64,000 bases of DNA from Rhododendron vialii (GCF_030253575.1 NC_080562.1:32505852-32569851); one strand, 5' to 3'. Positions 22,576-33,960 are shown, numbered from the stretch's first letter. Program-made: numbers and translations. The notes: generated by a model not told the origin, from the sequence alone.

Positions 22576-25200
22576 TGGGTAGTCGGATCTAGGGGTACTG
22601 TGGTGCACCCTCGTCTAGTGCATGTGTAGGGCAACACACGGCCGTCGATCTCATTAATCAACAGTTCAGATCAAAAATCAATTATGACCGATAAACTTGT
22701 AATAATTAAAAATCATATCTCAATTATTCATTGTCAAAATTGATGACTCGTGTTGCATGGCCTTGCACTGCAGAATTTCCCTAGCAACAAGGCTTTTTGC
22801 AATCCACTGCATGTGTAATTCCCAACATGAAAAGCACACATTTCCAAGAGAAATACAGGAAATAAATAGTAGCTTTGTCCTTGCACTCGAAAGTCTGTTG
22901 CTTTTGCAATGAAAAAGGAGTTTCACTAGAGGAGAGAAACAAGTGGCATACAGTTATCCTCACTGTAAAGTTTTTTAATCATGGTTTGTCAACGAATGGC
23001 TAATAGAATATAAGGTTAGGAATTACTCCGTAAATTGCATGATTGTGCCCCTAGGTCAGTCAGATACCCACTTAATTATCACATTCAAACTAATTAAGTA
23101 TATTTTGGGAGTGATATGATTGACCTTGTGGTCCAGTTAAGTAGCAATTGATTAGTAGATAAAATTACGGAGACTGCACTTTGGACATATTCGCTACTCC
23201 ATTAGTGCTGCTGCCATCATCCTTTTGTTATTTGATTAATTAGCAGAAGATACTAAACACAGACATTCTTTAAAATAAACTCATGCAATAATTGCTATTT
23301 GTATACAATGATTCTGCATTAATTTAATTAAGCGTGTGTTCTACTGACTAAAATAAGTATTTATTTTTTTAATTAAAAGTGATTTATTGCGAAAGAATGA
23401 TTTTGTCTCGTAAAGCAATAAGTAAATACTTGAAAAATAAGAACCTTAACGAAATATGACCGAACTAGTTCTTTCAGAATTCCCCACCAGAAAAGAATTT
23501 TTTAGATTAAATTCTACTCTCTAGCCCTTAAACTCTGCCTTGTAACTTGTAGGAGGGTTTCTTCTTCTAGTAAATACAAGATACTTTACGACAAAAAACC
23601 CAATGTCCTCCAAGTTTTGTTCAAATCTAAATCTCAACACATATTTTTTTTGTTTAATTTTTATCTAATATCTTTTTTTTTTTGAGAGAGATTTCAAAAT
23701 AAAATAGTGGACCAAGAGCCGAAGAGAGTAATACTCAATTGTAGCTTTTGTAGAGATTGATTACCCGATTGACTAACTATACCCACCTCAAATTCTCAAA
23801 GCCTTGCGAATGGGGTAGTTAAGTCGACACTTTTTTGGTTGTCCCAACAGAGTCGCTCGCTCGAATCTCACCATTTGGAGTATTCCCGTAATGGTGGCCG
23901 GGAGTTTATACCTCATGTTTCTCTCCTCTTCCTCTTAGATAAACAAATTGTAATTTTCCTAATGCGCGAAAATAAATAAATAAATAAACCTCATCCACAC
24001 CTCACATTCTCTTACTTTTGTTTCTACATTTTCATGTAGCTGTGGGGATTATGTACCAGCTCCAGCTGTTCCAGTATTTGAAGTTTCTGTTGGAGCAATT
24101 CAATTTCAAGCTGTGTGGTCTTTACCCTGCTTCCAAGGGCACTTGAATCGACCCCACAAGAAAAGGGTACCCTTCATATTCCCACTAGATTTTGGACCCC
24201 AACCGAGTCAGCATGGCCCCCCCCACTTGGGTCCAGTATTTTCCCATCATATGGCTCCCGTGACCTAACCCGTGACCGATTATATTCTTTTGAGATTTAC
24301 ATTCATGGGACCGGGACCCCAATCAATTAATTATGGAGCTTATAATATAGCCTTTCAAACTTATATATAGCACACTTTCCACATGTTACATGAGGAAAGT
24401 TGTCACGAGGCATTAACATATTTTTTTTTTTATAACCGGATATATATCTAAGTTAGTGTGCGCAAACATCGATTAATTCTGAAACCCTGAAATTAACGAC
24501 CGAACAAACTTTCACTAACCTAAAAGTTTGAAATGTTTGTCTAAATGGAATTTAAAATTCCAAACAAACCTCCACCGACCTTAAAAATATGCCAAAATTC
24601 TATATCATAGAGTTTTGAAAAGCATTGATTAAATGTACCGCATGATTTGGTGATAAGATTTAGAGAAATGTGAGGATACAAATTCGCGTGCACAAAATTA
24701 GATATACGCCGGTAATCAGGTAATCATTTGATGCACGGACGTCTTATTGGGTATGTGAAGTCTGATTCAATTTGATCAGCACTTTACAAGACTATGGGGG
24801 GATCGACCTACCCAGTCAGGTCGCAGGATCCAAAACAGGGCACCCACCCTAAATTTAAATAAGCGTATTCATGTGATGTATATGTCATGTAATAAATACT
24901 TGTTATACACGTAGATAGTTGATGTAATTTTTGAGATCAAGAATAAAATAAAGTAGGGTGAATGGTTTGCAGATTGCCAAATTCTGACCAAATTATTTTA
25001 GCTAGGCACGCAAAGATACATGGATAAACGAACTAAAAGATTGTAAATTGAAGTCTAAAACATCCTTATCTTACACAAACCCAAAAGACCAAACAAAATC
25101 ACCCAAACTACAGAACACGGAGTTCACGTCCAGGAATTTGACTTTCCCACTTTTTTTTTCCCCTTCTTTTTACAAAGGTGACATTCAACCAACAAAATAA
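22576..25200. other. Intergenic, no gene recognised
   Basis: AT-rich. It holds a candidate SINE at 23801-23945 and a TATA-like TTATATATAG at 24361-24370 on the plus strand with no recognised gene after it. Positions near 25200 are the 3' UTR of the XTH gene. Confidence 0.4.
23801..23945 (+). mobile_element. Candidate tRNA-derived SINE
   Basis: A box-like GCGAATGGGGTAG near 23807 and B box-like GCTCGAATCTC at 23859-23869 are about 50 bp apart, followed by GGTGGCCGGGAGTTTATACC. That tRNA-unrelated pattern is common in plant SINEs. The 3' tail is not a clean A run. Tentative. Confidence 0.3.
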
Positions 25201-27764
25201 CTAGTGGCGGTGGTGTTGACACTCCACGGGAGTCGCCGGAAACCTAGTCGCGTCGCTGCAGTAGTCGTACACCATGTGATTCGCCCTCACCCACAACAGC
25301 TGGTGGCTCTGGTGCGTGCTCAGCTCCGACACGGTGGGCTCGTCCCACCAGTACCGTCTCTCGGCGCTGCTGGAGCAGTGCCGGGCGTTGTCAGAGGCCG
25401 CCACCGTGGCGGGGCAGGCGCAGGCGTCGATTTGGAAGCCCTTGTAGGAGGCTACAAAGGGTGCGTGGGTCCAGTCTGTTTTCACGCGGCCGCCTTGTGT
25501 GGCCCAATCGTCTGCGTTCCAGATTGAGCTGTAGACACCCATTGGCTGGTCTTTTGGGTAGGGGATTCCCCTGTGTTCCAGATTGGAGTGCACACGTATT
25601 GGAGTGTCGTCCACCAGAAACCTGAATAAACAAAACAACAATTATAATTTGCTGATAAAATAACCAATGTTACTGTTCTGGAAGAGTTATTTATTACTCC
25701 ACTTTCATGGCTAACAATTTCTAAACCCTTTTCTTATTTTTGGGTAATCGAGGTGTTCGAACCAGTTTACGGGCCGCTAGGACCCCCAATTAAATCATGA
25801 TTTGCTTTCGGAAGGAATTGAATCATGCCTTGTTGCAGCGCACAGTTTGCCCTTACCATTATGGCAACCTCTTTCTAAACCCTTCTGAGATGGAACATTT
25901 TAATATTAACAAACAATACCGAGAAAACATTGCAAGTTTCTAAAGGTACTTTGTAAAAGCACTCCACATAATTGATTTTAAAAACCTCCCAAATAGAGCC
26001 TAAAATCCAATAAAAAGTAGTGCCTAATATTCAGAACCAATTAAACAAGCTCTTGCATCTCCACCCCTTGCCTTTTTTATATTCGGATTCAAATTTAGGT
26101 GAAGTATTTCTTAAAACCCACTCAAGCTCGACTTTAAGGGGGAGGTCCTCAGTTGCCGACATTCGTTACAATCACGAACAACTAACCTATAACATCCTTT
26201 TGTTCGACATAAGAGAATCCAAATTTTACTCAAAACTTCACGAGGCTATTTGGTTCCTCTGAAAATTTATCCAGAATTTTATTTATCGTGATCCATGAGT
26301 ACGTCAAAGACAGAGCATCGGTAATGTGTTTGTGGGAATCCCAATGGGACCCTTCATTGGAATGCGATCCGCCCAACGCATTTTATGTGTTTGTTTTCGT
26401 TTGTCGCTTTGTATAAACCACCCAAGATTTTGCTTGACTGTCAAGAGTAGAATATTAATATCACAGTCCAGAGAACCTTATCTCCAAATTTTCCAGTGCT
26501 TTCTTTTAAAGCCCCACGATCAATGTTACATTGCAAACTGCACAAGCAATGGCATGCCTCACGTTTGCAGGGCATTTTGCCATTACTAGAGAGAGAGAGA
26601 GGGGCAAGGGGCTTACACAACTTGGCGCTGATTCCAGAGGAGAGAGTATGAGTGGAAGTCCTTGGTGGGGTCGAACCAAAGGTTGAGCCTTTGCTCTCTG
26701 TTCCCCACGCCATTGACGTACACATTGGTCTGAACCAGGTAGGGCTCCCCCGTGGTGTTGCCCAGGAACTCGAAATCGAACTCGTTGTGATTTGAACCCT
26801 CCGATGACATCTGCCCACATCACAGAAAATCACTACTATATCAGCATCACAAATACTATCAGTATCACTGTATCAACCTTCAACGAAAGAGTAAAGCTAC
26901 TAGCTAGAACCGTCATAATCAATAGGCTACGACTTCGATTTCACAGCAAAGCTAGCCAATGAGAAAAGAGCTTCGCCACAAGAAAGTTTTTAATGTTTCA
27001 TGGACAAAATAGTAGGTGGGACTCCCATTAAAACGCGAAAGTAAAAGCCATTTAATCCATTCACGGGGCCTGAAAGCAACAGTCACGACATATCTTTTCA
27101 TGAATCCAAATGACCTCAGAACTTTGAAAATTTTCCCCAACTGGAAAGGGATCGTAAATGCGGTGATGATTAAAGGCATAAAAGGATTAAACCCAGTTTT
27201 TATTTTTTATTTTAGATGGTACGTTTGTGTGAAGAAATAAGCATAGAAATACTACTGTAAATTTTTCTGTTGTGAACTCACATAGAAAGCTGTGACAGTT
27301 CCAGCGGAGTCCCCTTCCACAAGCTTGATCTGAGTAGTGACTTTCCCAAACATATACTTGCTCTTTGAGGAAAACCCAGCACCTGAATTCCAAAAACAAC
27401 AATGAAATATCATCGCAGGAACGTAAAAAATAACTTGAAATTTCACAAAAAAGACTCGAGAAAAATTGAGCGCAGAGAACAGGGGATCTTTGCCAAGCAA
27501 ACAAAACCCAGAAAACCCAGCACGAAAAACTCATCGTTTCATCAGGAAAAAAAGCAAGCAAATGGATTTACCAGAATAGTTATCGAGTTTCATCTTGAGA
27601 ACCTCTCCCTCGTACGTGAAATGGTCCAGCGCCCAACTCGGCTGAAACAACTCATCGAACCTAGAAGTGCGAACCGAACCCGCCGTCACACCAGCGATCA
27701 AGAGAACCAAAACCACCACACAAGCCGCACACATTGAAAGGGAACGAAAGAAGGCGGAGGCCAT
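25201..27764 (-). CDS. XTH: Xyloglucan endotransglucosylase/hydrolase (GH16, XTH6/7-like), four exons
   Basis: Exons run 27764-27572, 27382-27282, 26810-26617 and 25621-25201. All three introns have GT-AG ends and phases that join without a frame change, giving 302 residues. Residues 1-29 are a signal peptide. The catalytic motif [11 protein letters not shown] in exon 3 carries the two GH16 acid residues (nucleophile E in NEFDFEF, acid/base E in FEFLG), followed by the N-glycosylation site NTT and the conserved [20 protein letters not shown]. The C-terminal XTH_C domain contains four cysteines and [17 protein letters not shown]. The Asn replacing the usual Asp in HDEIDFEFLG is as I recall for the XTH6/XTH7 branch. 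The enzyme acts in the wall, cutting and rejoining xyloglucan. The ATG at 27764 is preferred because an upstream in-frame extension translates the CT-rich leader. Highly confident on family. Confidence 0.93.
25740..25870 (-). mobile_element. SINE-like fragment in the last XTH intron
   Basis: On the minus strand the sequence has an A box-like GCCATAATGGTAAGGGC and, about 90 bp on, a good B box TGGTTCGAACACC. The spacing is longer than in a tRNA, so this may be an older dispersed repeat. It sits inside the intron between exons 3 and 4. Tentative. Confidence 0.3.
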
Positions 27765-27844
27765 GATTTCTAGAGAGAGTGAGAGAGAGAGAAGCTGAGA
27801 CTGAGGAAATTGCTCTGTACAAACCAATGGAAGCAAAGTGGGGG

Positions 27845-27854
27845 CAATTTATAG
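27845..27854 (-). promoter_or_regulatory. TATA box of the XTH gene
   Basis: On the minus strand CTATAAATTG lies about 85 bp upstream of the ATG at 27764. Initiation would fall near 27815-27825, leaving a leader of about 55 nt that contains the CT-rich tract (27771-27793). Confidence 0.7.
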
Positions 27855-28679
27855 CCAAGTGCCGAGGGCCGGGGGCCACGCGCCACGTAGGATTCCACGT
27901 AAGATGTGAGAATAAAAATCAAATTTTGTAGCCGTTAAGAGGGGGGTGTAGGATTAGCTGGCCAGAAATGGTCCTGTGATCGGTGAGGGAGGGTACCCGG
28001 TACGTCTTGTCGCTGTGTGGGAAAAAGGCCGAGCGCAGATCGTACCCAATGGAATGGCGCCACCTGGGTTCCTACAGCTGGCCGCTGATCGACGTCCAGT
28101 TGTCACTGATGATGGCATTTAAAAAAAAGGAGTTAAAGCACGGAGCTCATGCGTACGGTAGTACAGAGGCTACTCGCTCTGCATGGGAGCGAGACGTTTT
28201 TTTAGAGTGAAGGATACGCCATGGCTGAAACAAATTCCAGAAATATTCCGAAGTACTAAAAAAAAACAAAATTCCCAGAAACCACAGGCAAAAAACATGT
28301 TTGGTAACATAATAGTAGTTTTTATTTATTTTTTTTGGGTTGCCGAAAGTGTTTTCAGAAAAAATTAAAACGCAATTTTTTTTGTTTTTAGAATTTTCGT
28401 AAATTAGTGGAATTGATTATGTATTATATAAACAAAAACAGTAACACAAACATATTTACGGTGTCTGCTTTAAAAAATATCGAAAACAACACAATAACAG
28501 AACTCATGTAATCCTCAATTATTGGGAGTATAAGAAATGGATGATTAGATACAAACCTAACCTTTAACAATATGCACAAAGTTGTTATTCTCAAAATACT
28601 ACTGAAACAAAAAATATCGGAAACAAAAATAAAAAAGTAAAAATAAAAACTTTTCCAAACAAAGCTTAATATTACATTC
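27855..28679. other. XTH upstream region; no second gene recognised
   Basis: The XTH promoter lies at the left end, and CCACGTAGG and CCACGTAAG motifs near 27880-27903 are ACGT-core elements. Beyond it the sequence is AT-rich without any recognisable feature. Confidence 0.4.
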
Positions 28680-28935
28680 GTCTGTGTTTGTTACTCTCTT
28701 TTTTTTTTTTATCCGATCCGTGTTTGTTACTTCACTTTTACTATTTCATACACTTTGAAAAATTGTACATATCTTTTATTACGAACCTCAAATATTCAAT
28801 ATGAATCTTATTTGATAGATCTCAATTAGTTCTATCATACAAAAGTTTCAAAATCATGAAGAAACCCAATATTGTAAATTGAAAGGCACGAATAAACATG
28901 TCTAAAATGGACCAACAAACACGGACAAAATTTGT
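28680..28935. mobile_element. MITE-like inverted repeat (CCGTGTTTGTT ends)
   Basis: CCGTGTTTGTTACT on the left and CCAACAAACACGGACAAA on the right are inverted repeats, and the interior (GAATCTTATTTGATAGATCT) resembles other short elements in the window. A duplicated GTGTTTGTTACT and a poly(T) run at the left end suggest an insertion there. Boundaries uncertain. Confidence 0.45.
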
Positions 28936-28959
28936 TGTAGTTTGATTCAGGACGGACTC

Positions 28960-29615
28960 TTAGTATTCTGGGCTTTGTGTGATTTTTCAAGATGGGGCCC
29001 TTTTATAATTCACAACTAAAAAGTAAAAAAGTAAAATAAAATTACTACAAGTATTCAAAATCATATTAACAAAAAACTAAATAGTCCTTCTATTCAGAGA
29101 CGAAACTAAGAGTAGGCGTATGGGGGCCAAGAACCCCACGTAATTTCGAGGTTTTTTCAAAATTTTAATATACATATTAGTTATTTTTTGTTCGTTAAGG
29201 GCACCAATATATTGTGTTTTGCATCCGGTGTTAATTTAGACATTTAAATACTCTAAATTTCCAATCTTTGAAATTTCAAAATCTTATTGTTCATAGTTCC
29301 GCTCTCACTTTTACAAAATTCTAGTTTCGTCCCCGCTTCTATTAATTTAGAGTGTACTATTACTTAAACATCACACTTAATGCATTTTTTGCGGCAAAAT
29401 GTAGAAATTAAGCTCTTGTAGTCAAGTTTAGCCACCATTTTTTTGGGCCTTTCATTTTGATCTTCCATTTAAATTAGGCATTTTTCCTTGTAATGATATC
29501 TATATAGATGACATTAGGGCATAAATTTTTTGGGCCCAAAAAATAGGAAAAAATTGAGGGCTCGATGTGGTTGTGTTATTGGCCTATACTCAAAGCCGGC
29601 CCTGATTTGATTCAT
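28960..29615. mobile_element. Dispersed repeat ending AAGCCGGCCCTG, interrupted by a hAT-like MITE
   Basis: The right end reads CAGGGCCGGCTTTGAG on the minus strand, the pattern of a common plant hAT-type repeat. The left end (GGGCTTTGTGTGATTTTTCA) is a poor match. It is split by the element at 29095-29335. Confidence 0.4.
29095..29335. mobile_element. hAT-like MITE with perfect 8-bp target duplication
   Basis: A 241-bp element with ends CAGAGACGAAACTA and (reverse complement) CGGGGACGAAACTA, flanked on both sides by CTTCTATT (29087-29094 and 29336-29343). The 8-bp perfect repeat and the CAGNGACG start indicate hAT. It has no coding capacity and is nested in an older repeat. Confidence 0.85.
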
Positions 29616-29767
29616 TATTTGGTTCCTTCGTTATTTTGTTTGGTTTTGTATTTTATTGGAAATCAAAGAAGCATTAGAATTAAAAGTACTCCTAATATTA
29701 TAAGACGTAGAAGATAAATGTCAACAAAAAAAATAAAATAAAAGGGTGGGTAGGTATTGTATTAATA

Positions 29768-30184
29768 GTTGTGCTATAGGTACAGCAAATTCCGTACAGC
29801 AGCCGCGTACAAATTCATTTTGCGTCCGCGTACAAATTCATTTTGCGTCCATCTCAGGTCTCACGAAGATGATTGAAACCGTTCATTTTGTTCTTAATAT
29901 ATTGTTTAGGGTCTCTGTAAAAAATCATCTCAATCTGATACCGGTAAAGGCATTTACGAATCATCCAACTTTGCTTCAGAAATTTAGGCCAAATTATTAA
30001 GCAAAGTTGTATGATTCGTAAATGCCCTAACCGGTATCGGATTGAGATGAAATTTTACAGGGACCCTAAACGATATATATTGAATAAAATGAGCGGCCCG
30101 ATCATCTTTGTGAGACCCGAGACGGAAGCAAAATGAATCTGTGCTCGACTGCTGTACGGAATTTGCTGTACCCTAGCATTTCTG
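29768..30184. mobile_element. Fold-back element, copy F3, with 11-bp target duplication
   Basis: A 417-bp palindrome flanked by the perfect direct repeat TTGTATTAATA (29757-29767 and 30185-30195). Both arms share GTACAGCAAATTCCGTACAG, then AAATTCATTTTGC, then AAGATGAT, GTTTAGGGT and AAAGTTG-type sequence around the centre near 29990. A 23-bp unit CGCGTACAAATTCATTTTGC.. is tandemly duplicated in the left arm only. The right tip, inverted, starts CAGAAATG, like copy F4. Confidence 0.85.
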
Positions 30185-30389
30185 TTGTATTAATACCATA
30201 CATAGATATATTGACAACAGAAGAAGGGGGAAAAAATTTAGACAAGAGAAAAAACAAAACAAAAAACAGGAAGCAGGAAACAGTGCATGGGCAAAAAAGA
30301 AAGGGTACTGTTAAATATAACTGCATATTTACTATATGTAGTCAATTCATAAAAAAAAAATTTTGGATTCGAGAGATTATTCCATGCCT

Positions 30390-30563
30390 CTGAGGCATGG
30401 CCATGTGGTGTTTCAGGGGCTCTCTGCACTATACAAATATGTGACCCTGAGGCATGGCCATGTGGTGTTTCAGGGGCTCTCTGCACTATACAAATATGTG
30501 GGTCACATATTTGTATAGTGCAGAGAGCCCCTGAAACACCACATGGCCATGCCCCAAGGGCAT
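30390..30563. repeat. Direct plus inverted triplicate of a 57-bp unit
   Basis: The unit starting CTGAGGCATGGCCATGTGG and ending ACAAATATGTG occurs at 30390-30446 and 30447-30500, and then inverted at 30501-30556. The three copies are virtually identical, so the DNA can form a hairpin with a stem of more than 50 bp. Probably a recent duplication within a fold-back element. Confidence 0.9.
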
Positions 30564-31051
30564 AGTATAATTTTTGGTAAAAGAGAGTCCAGCTGCCTGC
30601 AAGTATGAGTTGGGTTTATCATCGAAATGAGGGCATTCCACTTTATCTTCTTTGGGTCCCACCCCCCTTTATTTGTTTTTTTTTTTTTGCTTTTGCTGAG
30701 AGGCCTTGCCAGCCGAGCTCTGCTATTCGCAAGGGACATTTGTTGAGAATCATGCAAGAAAAAATGTGTTTGAATTCATTTTGGATCTTATAATCGCACT
30801 TACGAATCCAAAAATAATATTTATCGATGGCCGTTGGAGTTGATTTTTTTACAGAACTCCATAAAATAATATTAAAAACTTTATGAATATTTTTTGAAAC
30901 TTTTATAATATTCGAAATGAGTTCAAAACATATTTTTTCTTGATGATTCCTGAGAAATCTTTCTTGCTACTCTTAGAATTTCCGTTGCCAGCTGGAGTGT
31001 ACCAAGGACGCACTACACAGTGCTACCATCCATCCGTCCCGTCCCCCATCT

Positions 31052-31055
<4 letters not shown>

Positions 31056-31088
<33 letters not shown>
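31056..31088. repeat. (CT)n microsatellite
   Basis: Sixteen uninterrupted CT units. No gene is recognised downstream within 1 kb. Confidence 0.95.
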
Positions 31089-31091
<3 letters not shown>

Positions 31092-31620
31092 CTGCACCAA
31101 AAATCTTCTCTTTTTTAGCCTATCGGTTTTAATTCGATTAATAATTACTATAGTACTAGAGATGTGTGCCATGTTTAATGCTTGTGTTTTACTTTACTCC
31201 ATTAACAAGTAGTAATCCCAATTTTCAAATTGAAAATCGTTAAAGTGAGCTTGGGAGATGATCTCTCAAACAAAAAAAAAAAAAGAAGAGATGAGATATG
31301 GGTGAATATGTGAATTTGGTAGGGGCCATGGGGCAGGTAAGAGTGACTGGGATCGTACAGACAACTCTAATGGAGTAATAACCTACCCTCCTAGACTATT
31401 GTCAACTGTGTAAGAGATAGAGCGAGCATTCAATTGTGCGTGTGAGCTTCCATGCATCCTCAATTCTCACTCTCGATCGAGAATTTGAATAGTTTGAGAT
31501 ACCATGTTGTAAAGACTCGTTAGTGCTTGTGTTGCGCTCTTGCTCCCGTACGCGCGCGAATCGCGTGACTCGGTGTGCGAGAGATAAGGGAAAACGAGAA
31601 CAGTTGCGCATGCATTGCCC

Positions 31621-31641
31621 GGGGGGGGGGGGGGGGGGGGG
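31621..31641. repeat. Poly(G) run, 21 bases
   Basis: Twenty-one consecutive Gs after TGCCC, interesting for G-quadruplex potential and for possible sequencing length error. Confidence 0.9.
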
Positions 31642-32105
31642 TGGTGTCAGTGTATTTGGACTCCTCGAATGTTATGGCACGAAATTCAGATGGGGGTTGG
31701 TTTTCTCTGTTTTGGTTATGATCTGTATGGAAGGACATGATGTGGGTGACAATAATTATGGAGGGGGTCCATTATATAATAGTAATATTACCCCTATATG
31801 ATTCAAAAACTAGATACTACTACTAGCTTGTACTGTAAACTCTTTAGTTCTGCAGAGGTAATCTGATGGTGATATAGTAAGGAAAATTTTAAAATAAGTC
31901 CAGTGGGCTGACACTAACGAGTGTATGAATAAGTATTAAAAGGTATAAAAAGTACATAAAAAAATATATTTTTCTTGTCTTCTAGTGTGATTATCGTCAG
32001 CCCAGTAGGCTGATAATAGCAAGACCGATATAGTAATACACTCATGACTCATCCACTTTTTCTTTTTTTGATCTCAGCTCCACCACTGTGGATCCATTAA
32101 TATTT

Positions 32106-32343
32106 GGGCAAATTACATTAACCCCACTCCAACTATAACTCGGTAGCGAGTTGGCACCTTCATCAATCGTTTTAACTCGGACACTTAACCTCCTTGATCT
32201 GTTATCGCGTGACACCTAACCATCTCCTGTTAGTGAGTCGTTTTGGATTCAAACGGAAGAAGGTCATGTGAGTATCACATGAATTTTTAATGACTGGTGT
32301 TGCCCTTATAAGTACATAGAGATATGTATCATCTTCTACAATG

Positions 32344-32385
<42 letters not shown>

Positions 32386-32806
32386 ACCATCTATATCACC
32401 CAACGGTACTACTCCCCCCCCTCTCTCTCTCGGTGATGGAAGGTAGCACTAGATCTTGCGATGAGAATCTAAAAGTGTTGTACAACTGTGGCATAAGAGC
32501 ACCATTTAGGGCAAATGGGTAGTTAAACAAAGTACAATACACGAGAAAGGGTGCCAATCTCAAGGTCAAATTGGAGGGAAATAGGTTTGGTCTCCTGCCA
32601 AACTCCAATCGTGATCTTAGAGTATGTTCTTATCTTTTCCCTTCATAAATTCAGATGGGCAAATTAGTAATTGCACACGTTCTGTTAACGGCATCTTCAA
32701 TTTCTAGCGATATAATAGATGAATGGGGTTAAGTGTCCGAGTTAAACGATGAAGGGAATAACTCATTACCGAGGTATAGTTGAAGGGAGTTTAATGTAAT
32801 TTGCCC
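32106..32806. mobile_element. Non-autonomous MULE-like element with perfect 9-bp target duplication
   Basis: A 701-bp element. The ends GGGCAAATTACATTAACCCC and (reverse complement) GGGCAAATTACATTAAACTC extend as inverted repeats of about 50 bp, with AACTATA and CTCGGTA in both. It is flanked by TTAATATTT (32097-32105 and 32807-32815). The 9-bp duplication and long terminal repeats are Mutator hallmarks. The interior contains a (CT)n run at 32347-32384 and no transposase. Confidence 0.88.
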
Positions 32807-33051
32807 TTAATATTTTGTAGGTAGATTGGTAATTTATTAGAGAGTCTATGGTGCCAAATTGCCAATGGTAATTGGAAAGAATTCATTTGTTGTTTACCAA
32901 ATATATTTTGTCACGTGGAGAAGGACACTACAATAAAATATGACTTTGAATAACCTAATTCACAGTATAGCATTCTTTTACTGTTGTTATCATGGAGAAG
33001 AGAACATATAGCATTCGCTGTATTAAAGAAGGGAGCAAGTCTAATACAACG

Positions 33052-33076
33052 TTTTTTTTTTTTTTTTTTGATAAGT
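33052..33076 (-). mobile_element. Minimal retro-insertion: poly(A) tail with a 14-bp target duplication
   Basis: Nineteen Ts followed by GATAAGT are bracketed by AGTCTAATACAACG (33038-33051) and AGTCTGATACAACG (33077-33090), 13 of 14 matching. On the minus strand this is ACTTATC plus poly(A), the signature of an extremely 5'-truncated LINE or SINE insertion. Confidence 0.6.
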
Positions 33077-33126
33077 AGTCTGATACAACGTCTTATTAAT
33101 AAGTAGAAGCAATAAATTTAACCTCT

Positions 33127-33960
33127 TTAGAGCATCTCCAGCAATGTAGCCATAATTTTAGCCATTTACCGTAGGATTTTCCTCTTGGCTGGCCACAAAA
33201 CATGTTCATCACCCAACAGCCTCAATAAAAACCTCAACAAAGTAAAAAAAAAAAAAATCAGACGGGAGCGTGACCAACACGTGCGATAGTAGATCTGACT
33301 CTCTCTCATGCGCGGTCTTTGATCGGTGCATGAGAGCTCCGGTGACCTCAATTGCCGACGGGATCGGTGGCGTTGGAATCGTCTCGACGATATCTACAAT
33401 CCTCTGGACTCAAAACAATTTTAGGATTAAGTCTCCGTTGAAGCCACTATCGCCGGATCTGGCCACAGCCGACAACAGCAACGACGGCGACAACCAAAAC
33501 GACAGCCATATCCGTGAGAGAGAGAGAGAGAGAGGAGGGCGACTGTGAGATGAGGGGTTTTGTCTTCGTCGGAATATCTCGAAGTATGACAACTGTTTTT
33601 TCCTTCACCGGAGCAACCAGATCTGACTTGTCGAAGGGCGTTGCCGATATGTTTTCGAGGAGAGGGGCTGAAGCGAGCCTTCCGTATTCGCTGGGCTAGG
33701 CGAGGTGATCGAGCGAGGGGCTCAACTGGCGAGACCTAGCTGAAGCTGTTGGGAACCAGAAAATGGGGGTTTTCTTGCCTGTTAGACTTCGTCGGAGCTC
33801 TAAGCGAGCCTCCTGGAGAAGCACTTATACAACGTACATTCCTCCTGAATACTAGTGTTCTACCGATATATCAAGAGCCAAACGTTCATGCCAGAGGCAG
33901 CTCTAGCCTTTTGTACAACGGTAATAAAAACATAAAAATAAAAAATTACTCACTCTATCC
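33127..33960. other. GC-rich gene-like tract without a recognisable gene
   Basis: It starts with TTAGAGCATCTCCAGCAATG, a common end of plant non-autonomous transposons, but the opposite end is not found. The interior is GC-rich with frames on both strands and a GA repeat (33517-33534), but no domain is recognised. It could be a transposon carrying a gene-like filler. Confidence 0.3.

Larger units (their letters stand above)
30564..32105. other. Intergenic, no gene recognised
   Basis: Contains CT repeats and a long G run (listed separately), otherwise no supported feature. The frame at 31523-31801 translates through the G run and is not a gene. Confidence 0.45.

Noticed and set aside
27765..27836. 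N-terminal extension of XTH starting in the CT-rich leader
   Set aside because: It would add a Leu/Ser run before a good signal peptide; the ATG at 27764 gives a normal XTH start.
30390..30563. CRISPR-like repeat arrangement
   Set aside because: There are only three copies, one inverted, with no spacers, in a plant genome.
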